Positions 1 to 10,446 of a DNA stretch of 64,000 bases are shown here, piece by piece. The position numbers were made by a program, and so were the translations under genes. Each line of letters opens with the position of its first letter. Positions within the stretch are counted from its first letter, which is position 1. The notes beneath the pieces were generated by a model, which had not been told where the DNA came from, did no database searches, and saw only the letters and a program-made list of their open reading frames with translations. Source of the stretch: Azolla pinnata (Eukaryota; Streptophyta; Polypodiopsida; Salviniales; Salviniaceae); NCBI GenBank assembly GCA_037176905.1, contig JBBBWG010012223.1:62001-126000 (forward strand). The letters are read 5' to 3'.

Positions 1-511
1 TGATAATTTTATAGTGAATATGTGAATTTGTGCTCGACTAGCCTAATCGCATTTCTAGAGACTGTAATCGAGTAGAACGTCGTCGATTCTAACCTGGTTA
101 GGAGGAAATTGAGTTGATAAACGCTGAGCAATGTGCCCGGAAGCATGTTGAAGAAAATCTGTAATGAACGAGCGTCGAGTCCCAGAAACAAAGCTCAATT
201 GTAACAAGAAGATGCCGATACAAAAAGATGGTAAAAAGAGATCATTTTCTTCAGTAGCGTCGGATTCATCCGCCATGGTAGCATCGAAAAACTTCTCCTT
301 TCTGTGAAGAGACGATCCGTGGCGAAAGGGCGAACGAGGATGCCAAGATTCTACACGAGAATGCAAACCAGAAGTAGGAGGAGGAGGAGGAGGAGGAGGG
401 AGGCAACAAAGAGGAAGTTTCTGTTCTCTTGTTGAACCAAGAAGGAGTGTCCGGTTCTTCTTCTTCTTCTTCTTCTTCGTTGGAAAGGAGAACAAGCCTG
501 ACGAAGTGGAA

Positions 512-567
<56 letters not shown>

Positions 568-784
568 TGATGAAAAAAGCGTTGTGGAGTGCAGAGAGAG
601 CAAGGAGAAGGTCGCCATGGCTGGGCAAAGGCAGACATCGGCCTACGATTTCGCGGATTGCAGGAATCCCCGGCGCAGGAGGAGCTCGCCTGCGATCGCC
701 ATATCCACTCGACCACGACGAGAGGCAGACGAAGGACGCAAAAAAACACAGGAAGAAAGGAAGAGATTTCTGTAATTCGGACGC
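1..784. repeat. Microsatellite-rich stretch, no gene recognised
   Basis: Three trinucleotide runs dominate: (GGA)n at about 376-400, (TTC)n at 454-478 and (GAC)n at 511-567. Long open frames here on both strands are poly-Ser, poly-Val, poly-Arg, poly-Thr or poly-Asp translations of these runs, which is what a trinucleotide repeat gives in every frame. Such runs are common in plant 5' UTRs, so an unannotated first exon cannot be excluded, but no conserved protein segment is visible. Confidence 0.6.
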
Positions 785-1950
785 TACCCCGGAATTTCCC
801 ATAGATTCCCTCGAGATTCCAGAACAAGATTCTCATTGAGAATCGGGCATGGAATCAAGATCGCCTGATGATGATGATGATGATGATAGTAGTAGTGATG
901 ATGATGATGGTAGTGATGATGGTGATGGTAGTGATGATGATGATGATTATGATGATGATCCGCTGATACCGATGTGTTGTTAGTAGGATAGTCAGCATTT
1001 TTTCCGATGAATGATAATCTGTGGATAAGATTCCTCGCGGATGATGATGATGATGATGATGATGGTAGTGATGATGATGATGATGATTGTGATGATGATC
1101 CGTTTATACCGATGTGTTGTTAGTAGGATAGTCGGCATTTTTTCCGACGAATGATAATCTGTGGATAAGATTCCTCGCGGATACCCTCACGATTCCATAG
1201 ATTCCTCGCGGACACCCTCGAGATTCCTCCGGAACAAGATTCTGATGAGAATCGGGCATGGAATCAAGATCGCTTGATGATGATGATCCGTTGATACCGA
1301 TGTGTTGTTAGTAGGATAGTCAGCATTTTTTCCGATGAATGATAGTCTGTGGATAAGATTCCTCGCGGATACCCTCACGATTCCATAGATTCCTTGCGGA
1401 CACCCTCGAGATTCCTCCGGAACAAGATTCTGATGAGAATCGGGCATGGAATCAGGATCGCTTGATGATGATGATCCATTGATATCGATGTGTTGTTAGT
1501 AGGATAAACATTTTTTCTGATGAATGATAATCTGTAGATAACCCCGAATTTTACCATAGGTTCCTCGTGGATACCCTCGAGATTCCAGAACAAGACTCTG
1601 ATGAGAATCGTCTATAGGGTTTAGAGCTCATGGTTTATCGGAACCTGGCATGGAATCAAGATTACTTGATAACGACGATGATGATCTGTGATAATCTGTT
1701 GATAACCCTGAATTTTCCATAGATTCCTCGCGGATACCCTCAAAATTCTAGAACAAGATTCTGATGAGAATCGGCTACATCCTACAGGGTTTAGGGCTCG
1801 TGGTTTTTCGAAACCTGGCATGGAATCAACATCACTTGATGAGGATGATGATGATGATGATGATGATGATATGTTGACACCCGATATGTTGTTAGCCGGA
1901 TAATCAGGCATTTTTCCGATGAACGATAATCTGCTGATAGCGAAACTTGC
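785..1950. repeat. Tandem array, units of about 140-190 bp, with (GAT)n linkers
   Basis: A unit containing tgttgttagtaggatag, a ttccgatgaatgataatctg segment, cctcgcggataccctc, and gatgagaatcgggcatgg is repeated about six times. Successive copies of tgatgagaat start at 1243, 1431, 1599 and 1762, so the spacing shrinks from 188 to 168 to 163 bp, and divergence rises to the right. A (GAT)n microsatellite of variable length sits at the same place in each unit. Confidence 0.8.
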
Positions 1951-3442
1951 GTTATTTGCGATTCATTAACTGTCCGGTACTTCGAACACTCGACTGTGCA
2001 GATATCGAGCTCGCAGAAGACCCAGTGGAGCAAGCGCTTGCGAGGATTCGAGTTCCGCGAATTGTCTAGAATCTTTTCGATAGCGAAACGTTTTAAAATG
2101 TCATCATGTTTACCAACGATCAGACATGGATTCCCGTTCTGTCTGCCCCAAATATATGCCAGTGACACTAGTCTCTGGTCGAAAACATCAGACAACTGTC
2201 AAAGTTTTGCATATGGGAGCATTACATCTGGTAGAGTACATTCGCACAATCCTTAAAACCGATGTTCCCCCCATCAAATATGCTACTATTGCAATCCAAA
2301 ACTTGCAAATCTTATTTTATAGAACGCAACGAGCTACTAGAAAAGCTGGAATCGAGCTTTAATCAATTAATCACAACCAGACGCACAGGATCTGTGAGTG
2401 GTCGGATGGTAGCAGATGTCGGTCCAATGACATGCATACCACACATATCAAAACTGCAGACGAGTCCATCGGTGCCGTTGAAGCAAACTTTTGAGATATT
2501 GATGGGCCAGCAAACTTTGGATGGAGGTGAGAGCAAGTGGCCCTTAGATATGGGTGGCCATTGTTCTCCACCTCTGATTTTCACCTCCGATTGCACAGCC
2601 GAATGATAGATGGATCATTATGTATTGCTTGAGTTAATATAAAAGATCATTTATGACCAAGTTATAACTAATGCAAATAATTTTACTTTGGAGATATATA
2701 TTATATATATCTTTTTATATAGTTCTCGAACATCATCAAATGTTCCACAGACCCACGTCTGAGCACGACTGGGAAGATCCAATCAAAATGCTTTATCGTT
2801 TGTCTTAAACATTTCGTGCTCGAGATCGGCATCTTGCTGTTTACGATCCTGAATCGGGCGCCGGGGGAAATCATTGTGTCGGTATGTGAACATTTAGCAG
2901 CTCTCGGCCCCCAAAAGTTTTTTGGGGTAGGTGTGACAAGAGGAAAGTCCATTCAGTGGCTAAAAATCGCATGGAAGCATCGGTCCTCCAATGATTTAAG
3001 GAAAGATCCAAACGGAGGACGATATATGCATCGATAATTAGATCAATATATATGCATATTTATATCAATTCAAACGGATTCGAGGAGATTTCCGACATGG
3101 GCCAATCTTGAGGAGGAAAATGGGCTTGATTTGATGCTCCTACCTAATGGTGAAGACTCATGGGACCATATATGAGAAGCACAAGCTAATTAGCATTCTA
3201 GAGCTCAAAGATGCAACCCGAAGCCAAGCGGATGCAAAGCTCTGATTTGAGCGTCTTTCCAGCTTTACGGCTGCAATCAATCGATGCACAAGACGGACTC
3301 GATACATGCTATGGATTTGTGGTCGATGGTCGAGCACCGCAATTGGAATACAGACTCTGCAGACTTGTTTCTGGGTCGATGGAAGAATCGGGGCAAACAA
3401 CAAGCAGAACGCTGGCGGGCGCTTGACACAAACGACGGGGTC
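1951..3442. other. Intergenic DNA, nothing recognised
   Basis: Several open frames of 60-130 codons occur on both strands, for example minus 1791-2195 and plus 2126-2362. None resembles a family I know, none shows a convincing exon chain, and they overlap one another. No RNA gene or transposon end was seen. Confidence 0.5.
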
Positions 3443-3665
3443 AGAACGGAAGCAGAACAAACAGACAAGAGTTTTACACAACTGTATACAGAACGGAAGC
3501 AGAACAAACAGACAAGAGTTTTACAGAACTGTGTACAGAACAGAAGCAGAACAAACAGACAAGAGTTTTATAGAACTGTATACAGAACAGAAGCAAAACA
3601 GACAGACAAAGAGTTTTACAGAACAGAAGCACAACAGACAGACAAAGAGTTTTACAGAACTGTAT
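3443..3665. repeat. Tandem array of a 47 bp unit, five copies
   Basis: The unit holds agaacggaagcagaacaaac followed by agacaagagttttacagaac and tgtatac. Copies start at 3443, 3490, 3537, 3584 and 3620. The first four are spaced exactly 47 bp; the last spacing is 36 bp. The array is followed by an (ATGC)n run at about 3666-3693. Because 47 is not a multiple of 3, successive copies are read in different frames and the open frames here are not genes. Confidence 0.85.
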
Positions 3666-3696
3666 ATGCATGCATGCATGCATGCATGCATACATG

Positions 3697-4010
3697 AGCT
3701 TTCATGCAATGAATTGTAGCAAAATATAGAAGAAGAAGAAGAAGAAGAAAAAAGTGGTGAACTATTTCTTCTTTTTGTTCATAGTTTTTTCTTCTTCTCT
3801 TCTTGAAACTTTCATGCAATGAATTGTAGCAAAGTATAGAAGAAGAAAAGTGGTGAACTATATTCTCTTCTTTTCCTTCTGAGTCTTTTCTTCTTCTCAT
3901 CTTGAAACTTTCATGCAAATGAATTGTAGCAAAATAATGAAGAAGAAGAAGAAGAAAAGTGGTGATTCTTTTCCTTCATAGTTTTTCTTCTCCTCTTCTT
4001 TTGAAGCTTT
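3697..4010. repeat. Three tandem copies of a 100-110 bp unit with (GAA)n and (TTC)n arms
   Basis: Each copy starts with ctttcatgcaatgaattgta (3699, 3809, 3908), continues into an (AAG)n run and ends in a (TTC)n run. Each unit can therefore fold back on itself. The array lies about 270 bp before the PMI start codon, in its promoter or distal 5' UTR. Confidence 0.8.
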
Positions 4011-4025
4011 CTTTCTCTCTGTGCC

Positions 4026-4214
4026 ATGTTTGCCACACTTCTCTGCTTCTTCTTCTCTCCCTCTCCCTCTCCTTCTCCCTTTTCTTCTGATCTTTCGGTT
4101 ATGTCATCAGTGATGTTGCTGTTAAACTGTCGTCCTTTTTCTTCTTCTTCTTCTTCTTGTTCTTCTTCTTTTTCTTCTTCTTCTTCTTCTTGTTTCCTCC
4201 GCCCACATAGCTAG
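4026..4214 (+). other. Possible upstream ORF in the PMI leader
   Basis: A 62-codon Ser/Phe/Cys-rich frame ends 63 bp before the PMI start codon. It is mostly a translation of CT and TTC repeats, so coding function is doubtful. It matters only as a possible uORF if transcription starts upstream of 4026, which the sequence alone does not settle. Confidence 0.25.
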
Positions 4215-4277
4215 ACCAGCGAGTGAAAGAGCAACAGAATACACCCAAACATCTCCCCATCAGCTTGGCCAATCACC

Positions 4278-7078
4278 ATGGCTGGGCGGAGAAGGATTGC
4301 AAGATTGAGATGCAGCGTCCAGAACTATGCATGGGGTAGAAGGGGCAAGGACAGCCAAGTGGGCAGATTGTACTCCCTCCAATCCAAGCTTCCTCTCGAT
4401 GACCACACACCTTATGCGGAGCTCTGGATGGGTACCCATGATTCGGGCCCCTCTTTTGTGGTCATCGAACACGAACACCGCGCCGATGGTGGAGATGGCA
4501 TCGGCTTTGAGGGATCCAATGGCGTCGGCGAAGACGGCGTGAATGCTCCATTGGGTCTGGATGCATGTGATACCGGTGGTACAAGTGAGATGCTTCTTAA
4601 GGATTGGATTGCAAGCAATCCGAGCTTCTTGGGTGACAAGGTCCGATCGAAATGGGGCGTGGATCTACCCTTCCTCTTCAAGGTATGAGATTGGCTTCAA
4701 TTTTTGCTCAATCCGCCCGGATCTTGTTGGTTTTTTCTCTGCATTCTATCGGATGCTAACTTTACCTTTTATAAGAATCTAGATAATTCCGTAGATCGAC
4801 TAAGGTTTAGGAAGGTAGTTGGGACTATGATTCCACACATTGTGGACCAATCCCAATGCTGTGAAGTGTTTTAATGGAAGATGAGAGTATGCATAAGCAG
4901 ACATGCATGTAGGTAAAGGGGAACATATGAAATTAGATGTGCTGTATCATATGTACCTTCCATGCATGCATATATTTAATCAACGTATAGACACATCCAT
5001 TCAATTATGCATCCATACTCTTTTGCTTGTTGTCATATCCCAACTGTTTCAACACGATCTTGAAATGATCCGCATGGGATCTTTGAGTTTGTGTCATGGG
5101 CTCATTTTCTTAAATTTCTTCGAATTTGATTCCAGGTTCTATCGGTTGCAAAGGCGTTGTCAATCCAAGCTCACCCTGATAAACATTTAGCGATGCAATT
5201 GCATAAACTGCAACCGGATATCTACAAGGACGACAATCACAAGCCAGAGATGGCTTTGGCCATAACAAAATTTGAAGCACTGTGTGGTTTTATAAGCCTT
5301 GAAGTATGTACAACAAGAAACAAGAGTTCGCAGCCGTTGACTGCTGTTTCACTTTCGATATTTGAGTCTCTAGAGTATCAAGTTTTGCATTTGAAATTTG
5401 TAGGAGCTAAAACACATATTGGAGACAGTACCAGAGCTGCAGGAGGTGCTTGGCCAACCTTTGTCAAGTTCTCTGATGAATATTTCAGCCCTGGATGCCG
5501 ATGCTGAACTGGCCAAATCAACATTAAAGGAGGCTTTCACAACCATCATGACCACAGACAAAGATAAGATACAACATGCACTCGGTCATCTCAACTCAAG
5601 GCTTCTGATTGAATCAAGGGTTAGGATCCTCTAGTCTTTTTTGTAAATGTAATACATGTATATTCCAGGTAAGGACATTGATACTTACCCTCATGCTTCC
5701 ATAGGGTCTCAAATAAGGATAATCCCAGGTTCTTATTGGGACTAGTTAGATCCCTGCAACTAAAAACTTGTTTTGGGGAAGATATCTATCAGGCTTCATA
5801 TTTGAATGAATCAATGTGGAAATTAAGAAGCAACTCTCTATTTTAATGGAAATCTAAGCATGAGCTCATAAAATTAGGTCATAATTCCCTGTGTATGAAT
5901 TAAAGAGAAAACGTGCTTGGATATGGAAAACAATGTTTTGAACATCGAACTTCATTATTTCTATGGGATTTCCCCTAAACAAAAATCCAGCCTGTTTGAT
6001 TCACTGAAAACTCCTTTGGATTTTGTTTCAGTCCCTTACCAAGAAGGAGCTTTTAGTCACGAGGCTCGCTAAACAATACCCTGGAGACGTGGGGGTTTTG
6101 TCAGCCTTTTTCTTCAACTATGTCGAGTTGGTCCCAGGACAAGCTATCTATCTCGATGCAAATGAACCTCATGCATATCTCTCTGGGGAGTGCCTCGAAT
6201 GCATGGCCACGTCAGACAATGTTGTAAGGGCTGGCCTCACCCCGAAATATATTGATACAAATACACTTTGCGAAATGCTGACATACAAGCAAGTAGGTCA
6301 AACTTTCCCCTCATTCATTGTCATTCACTAGTTCTTTCAGTATGCTGGTTTGTTATATGTAGTTGTTAATGTTTAGCGTGTATGGTTGTTATCAATTGTT
6401 AATGATCTGAAGAGGTAGTGTGTGCTTGGTTTGTGTTCTAGTTTAAACAGATATTATAAGGTGTACAGCTATTTGCTTTGTTCTTTTTATTTACTGTGAA
6501 AGGTCGTGTGTGTGTGTGTAGCAATTGAAATGTTTTGCTAGTTACTTACAAGCTGCATCATATGCTTAAATGCATACATGGATACAATGTATAGACTATA
6601 TTCGTTCATATATATACATGCGTTCATATTTTGTCATAAGCTATCAAGCTTGGTTTATGTGAATCCATAGGGATGATTTGCGACCTACATTTGAAAAATA
6701 AAATAAAATAAAGCGACTGTAGCATCACATCATTGATATACTTCATTGTTGTAGGAAATGCCTGAGATCCTTTCTGGGGTATCTGTAAATAACTATATCA
6801 AGAAATACCAACCTCCATTCGACGAGTTTGAAATGGATAGTTGTATAATACCTGTTGGCGAGACTCTAGAATTCCCTTCTATTCAAGGACCATCCATCAT
6901 GATTGTCCTCGAAGGCAAGGGTTACTTGTTGGAAATCCATAGCGACAATGAGACTTACAGCATACCTTTGCAAAGTGGAGATATTTTCTTCATCCCGGCA
7001 GAAACTCATTTCCAATTGACCGCAAACTTGGCTGATTTCCATTGCTATAGAGCGGGTATAAACTCAAGAGCTTTGTGA
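4278..7078 (+). CDS. PMI: Mannose-6-phosphate isomerase, class I (phosphomannose isomerase)
   Basis: Interconverts fructose-6-phosphate and mannose-6-phosphate in the cytosol, feeding GDP-mannose, N-glycan, mannan and ascorbate synthesis. Five exons with GT-AG introns: 4278-4682, 5136-5303, 5404-5619, 6032-6292 and 6755-7078, giving 457 residues with phase-0 junctions, slightly longer than usual for plants. Visible signatures are VQNYAWG (15-20 region), [20 protein letters not shown] (from 132) with zinc ligands Gln146 and His148, and [12 protein letters not shown] with His310. The catalytic Arg329 lies in [10 protein letters not shown] Gly/Asp-rich stretch at about residues 62-104 looks like a lineage insertion. 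The start is the first ATG before the conserved N-terminus. CT- and TTC-rich DNA precedes it, with a 62-codon upstream ORF at 4026-4214 that would be a uORF if transcribed. The family assignment is firm; exon edges are read by eye. Confidence 0.95.
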
Positions 7079-8763
7079 GGCAGCCGAAAAGCCACGTCAA
7101 ATTGATGGAAGAAGATCAATGATCTCTTCTTGTACTCTTTACTACCCACTGTCTGTAACTCACATACATGCAGGTGTATTTGGTGACATCCCATTGATGT
7201 CGAGAATGTATGATCGTTAGCGCCATGTATCTCCAGAACTACAAGAATTCAATAATGGAATCAAATTAATGATAATTACTTTTTGCCGAGAAATATTTGC
7301 CTGGAGGAAAGGGATTTACAAACTGAAAATGGATCCTAAGGTCTCCAAACACAATCCAAATTTCACGTAGGATGATGGAAAGAAGGTACACTTGAATTTT
7401 TTCTATTTTTATGCTATGGTGCTGTTGATTGTGAACTATCTCCAGAACTGCAAGAATCGAATAAGGGGATCACATTAATCATTTCTTTTTCCGAGGAATA
7501 TTGGACTCAAGGAAAGGGGAATTACAAACAGAGAACGAGTTATCCAAACACATGATTTGAATATTGCTGAGGATGATAGAAGCTAAACTTGAAATTTTCT
7601 ATTTTTGATGCTAAGCTTGTAAATTATAACTTCATTGTCATGCCAAGCTTTAGCTACGTCAGGGCAAAACTAGTAGATCCGATGAATACAGATACTTGAT
7701 CGTCCTTCTCGTACAATCGTATGCGTGATTATTTCCTATTAGCCAATGAATACATTCGCCAAATCCCCCCTAATAAATAGCACAAAATCATTTGACTGCT
7801 GTTTGTCAATGTATAAAAGATCATGTAATTAAGAACATAGCTTGCCTGCTACAGGATCAATTGGTAGCAATTAGCCTCAGAATTTCATCAAATCTGTCAT
7901 GAATATGTCACCTATTCATTGCAACATGCGACTCTTTTGGTATCCTTCTTCTGAAAGTGTTGAGGAGTACTGTTTTCAAATGTCAGTGTATATACAGCAA
8001 CCGTAGCACATATTCCTATTAAAGGCTTATGATACATGGATCACACTATGCTGGAAGTAAAAGATCTTAGGCTTTGCACAGCGCGCTCTAAAGCTCTTTA
8101 AATCGTATACGAATGGAATCACTGTCGTCTTTGCGAAGAAAGTGGTTTGGCTGAGACGGAAAATAAAGAATGAACCGATTTGTTTGCAAGCAAAAGATCC
8201 TTTGGTGCACATTTCGTATGGCATTGATACCGGATAAACATTCGTGCATGCTTGGACATTGTGTTTGAAATGAACAAATACGCCGGAGTGCGTCTTCTAG
8301 ACAGCAAGAAATCAGAACATTTGCGATACAAGGAAAGGTTAACCATCAAATGGTGTCCTTTTCATTGAAATCTCTACCGAATACAACAGGATCATGAACA
8401 CGAACACGTAACGTATGTTGGGTAGCTGCTAATGGCCTATAATTATGTATTATGTATTATCACTTTTTACATGTTCGATTGAGCATTGGAAGCACAATGA
8501 AAGCTATGTACTATCACTTTTTACATGTTCGATTGAGCATTGGAAGTACAATGAAAGCTCGATTGATCACAACGGTTTGGATGGGAAATTGAGAGCATCC
8601 AAGCTTGATACAATGCTTGAGTCATTACTGATTGATGATGTCCATGCTGAAATTGAACTCAAGGTTGCTAGGAGCTTTTCTAACTTGATTTTCTATGAAG
8701 TATTAAATGAAGTAAATCTAGTTTTAGATATGATTAAGCTACTTTAATCCTAATTCATCAAGT
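7079..8763. other. PMI 3' flank with a diverged 210 bp duplication
   Basis: The PMI 3' UTR probably ends near the aataatgg-type signals around 7250. Two diverged copies of a segment starting tctccagaact lie at about 7229-7435 and 7438-7640. They share the 'aagaat-aata', 'ttgccgagaaata/ttccgaggaata' and 'gaaattttctatttttgatgc' blocks. At 8445-8560 a 54 bp sequence is duplicated in frame inside a 100-codon open frame (8445-8747) that I do not recognise. Confidence 0.6.
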
Positions 8764-8835
8764 GGATCCGTGGCGCAATGGTAGCGCGTCTGACTCCAGA
8801 TCAGAAGGTTGCGTGTTCGATTCACGTCGGGTTCA
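8764..8835 (+). tRNA. tRNA-Trp (anticodon CCA)
   Basis: The 72 nt sequence folds into a full cloverleaf. The acceptor stem GGATCCG pairs with CGGGTTC (two G-U pairs), the A box is TGGCGCAATGG, the anticodon loop CTCCAGA holds CCA, and the B box is GTTCGATTC. There is no intron, and the discriminator base is A. A CAA motif at 8759-8761, a few bases upstream, is typical of plant tRNA genes, and a TTTT Pol III stop lies at 8860-8863. By memory it is the same sequence as the common plant nuclear tRNA-Trp. Confidence 0.97.
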
Positions 8836-9987
8836 TTGCCGATTACTTGTTTCTCAACGTTTTGATTATTGGTTAATTGCGCCTTAACAATTCTTTAATT
8901 GAATGATTGTTGCATTGATCATCCGGTTTTAATTCAACTTAGGGCTCACCAGATTATGCCATCATATGTTGTTTTACTTGCAAATTAATTGGTCAAATCT
9001 TTGGGGGTCGCTGTGCGCAAACGATTATTGGTTTTCTCGTCCTAAATTAATCTCGTCACAACTTTTAATCACGGGTTAATTGCAACCTTAACATCTTAAA
9101 TTGAGCGATTATCGCATTGATCACCCACCTGTTTCTAATTCCGCTTTTTTGGGCTCAAAAGATTATGTCATCATAAGTTGTTTCTTTAATTGCAAATTAA
9201 TCAGCTCGCGTCTTCTACATCTTTATCGTTTTCATTACATGGTCATTGCATCTATCGCAAGCTTCTAATTTCGCATTGGTCAAAGGATTATACCGTCACA
9301 ATCTTTTTAATTATAGATTAATAAGTAGTCCCTTCAGTTTTAAACGCTCATCCTAGCTTTGTAATTGCACTTCATAAAGCATTAATTCCTTCTGATATGC
9401 ATCGGATTCAATTTTGTTAAAAGTTGACGATAAGCAGCTACAATACAATTATGAATCATTTTCTCGACTCTACGAAAGTGGATTGAAACTATCTGATCAC
9501 AACCACTGCGAGCATTTTTGAGCTCTGCGACAGATCTTTTCAGAAATTGTTTGTTCTTTTCTCCCCCCTAATTTCATACATCGATTGATTCTCCAAAGAA
9601 GATGCAATATTTTGATGCGACGATGCACATGGTAGCCGATGCTGAATGTCTACCGCATGGGCAAAATCCGAAGCTCGACAACTACATTTCAATCCGGATT
9701 CGCAACGCAAATCTTCCCGGAATCATCTGGTCTTTTCTCCCCATCATTTCATCGATCGATCGATCGATCATCGTATTTGCAATGCGTTCGATGTTTCGCA
9801 GGCAACGCACGGAGCTCACGTCGATACGATCTCGAAACTGTCGAGACGAACTCGAACGCAGAGTTCCGAGATCTGCTATTTTCTTTTTTTCCTTCTTTCA
9901 TCGTCTTCTCTCGGAGCAAATGAAGATCAATTCAATGCAAAAAGACATGTAAACAAAAACTTTGTTCTAAGAATGGGATTAAGAGAA
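8836..9987. other. AT-rich intergenic DNA with diverged repeats of about 200 bp
   Basis: Segments beginning ggttaattgc at about 8870 and 9073 align over roughly 150 bp, sharing a 'cattgatca' block, 'agattatg-catcata-gttgtt' and 'ttgcaaattaat'. A third, weaker partial copy follows at about 9225-9340. A short (ATCG)n run lies at about 9750-9770. Open frames at 9602-9993 overlap in three frames and look like chance. Confidence 0.55.
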
Positions 9988-10322
9988 CCCTAAAATTAAC
10001 CCTAAAACTAACCCTAAAATTAACCCTAAAATTAGCCCTAAAATTAACCCTAAAATTAACCCTAAAACTAACCCTAAAATTAGCCCTAAAATTAACCCTA
10101 AAACTAACCCTAAAACTAACCCTAAAATTAGCCCTAAAATTAACCCTAAAACTAACCCTACATTTAACCCTACAATTAACCCTAAAACTAACCCTAAAAT
10201 TTACCCTAAAACTAACCCTAAAATTAACCCTAAAACTAACCCTAAAATTAGCCCTAAAATTAACCCTAAAACTAACCCTACAATTAACCCTACAATTAAC
10301 CCTAAAACTAACCCTAAAACTA
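9988..10322. repeat. Degenerate telomere-like array, 12 bp unit CCCTAAAAYTAA
   Basis: About 28 copies of ccctaaaattaa / ccctaaaactaa with occasional G (ccctaaaattag) or C (ccctacaattaa) changes, almost without spacing errors. The unit contains the plant telomere heptamer CCCTAAA plus five bases, or two degenerate hexamers. The array stops 125 bp before the CTU2 start codon, and an AAACCCTA telo-box follows at about 10331-10339. Antisense open frames here (alternating Phe-Arg-Val-Asn, or Leu-Gly-Leu-Ile) are artefacts of the repeat. Confidence 0.9.
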
Positions 10323-10446
10323 GCTTCGGACAAAACCCTAGAAACGTCGTCTGCAGCAGCAGGATTCGCAGATGCACGAAGGTTTCTCTCTTCCGCGATC
10401 TCACGCACGGCCTCGAGGAGCAGATACGGAGGCCGCTTCTTCAGCA

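Noticed and set aside
1791-2195. Possible LINE-like endonuclease fragment (YIWGRQNGNPCLIVG on the minus strand)
   Set aside because: The resemblance is a few residues only, the catalytic motifs are missing, and half of the frame is repeat-derived His-run sequence.
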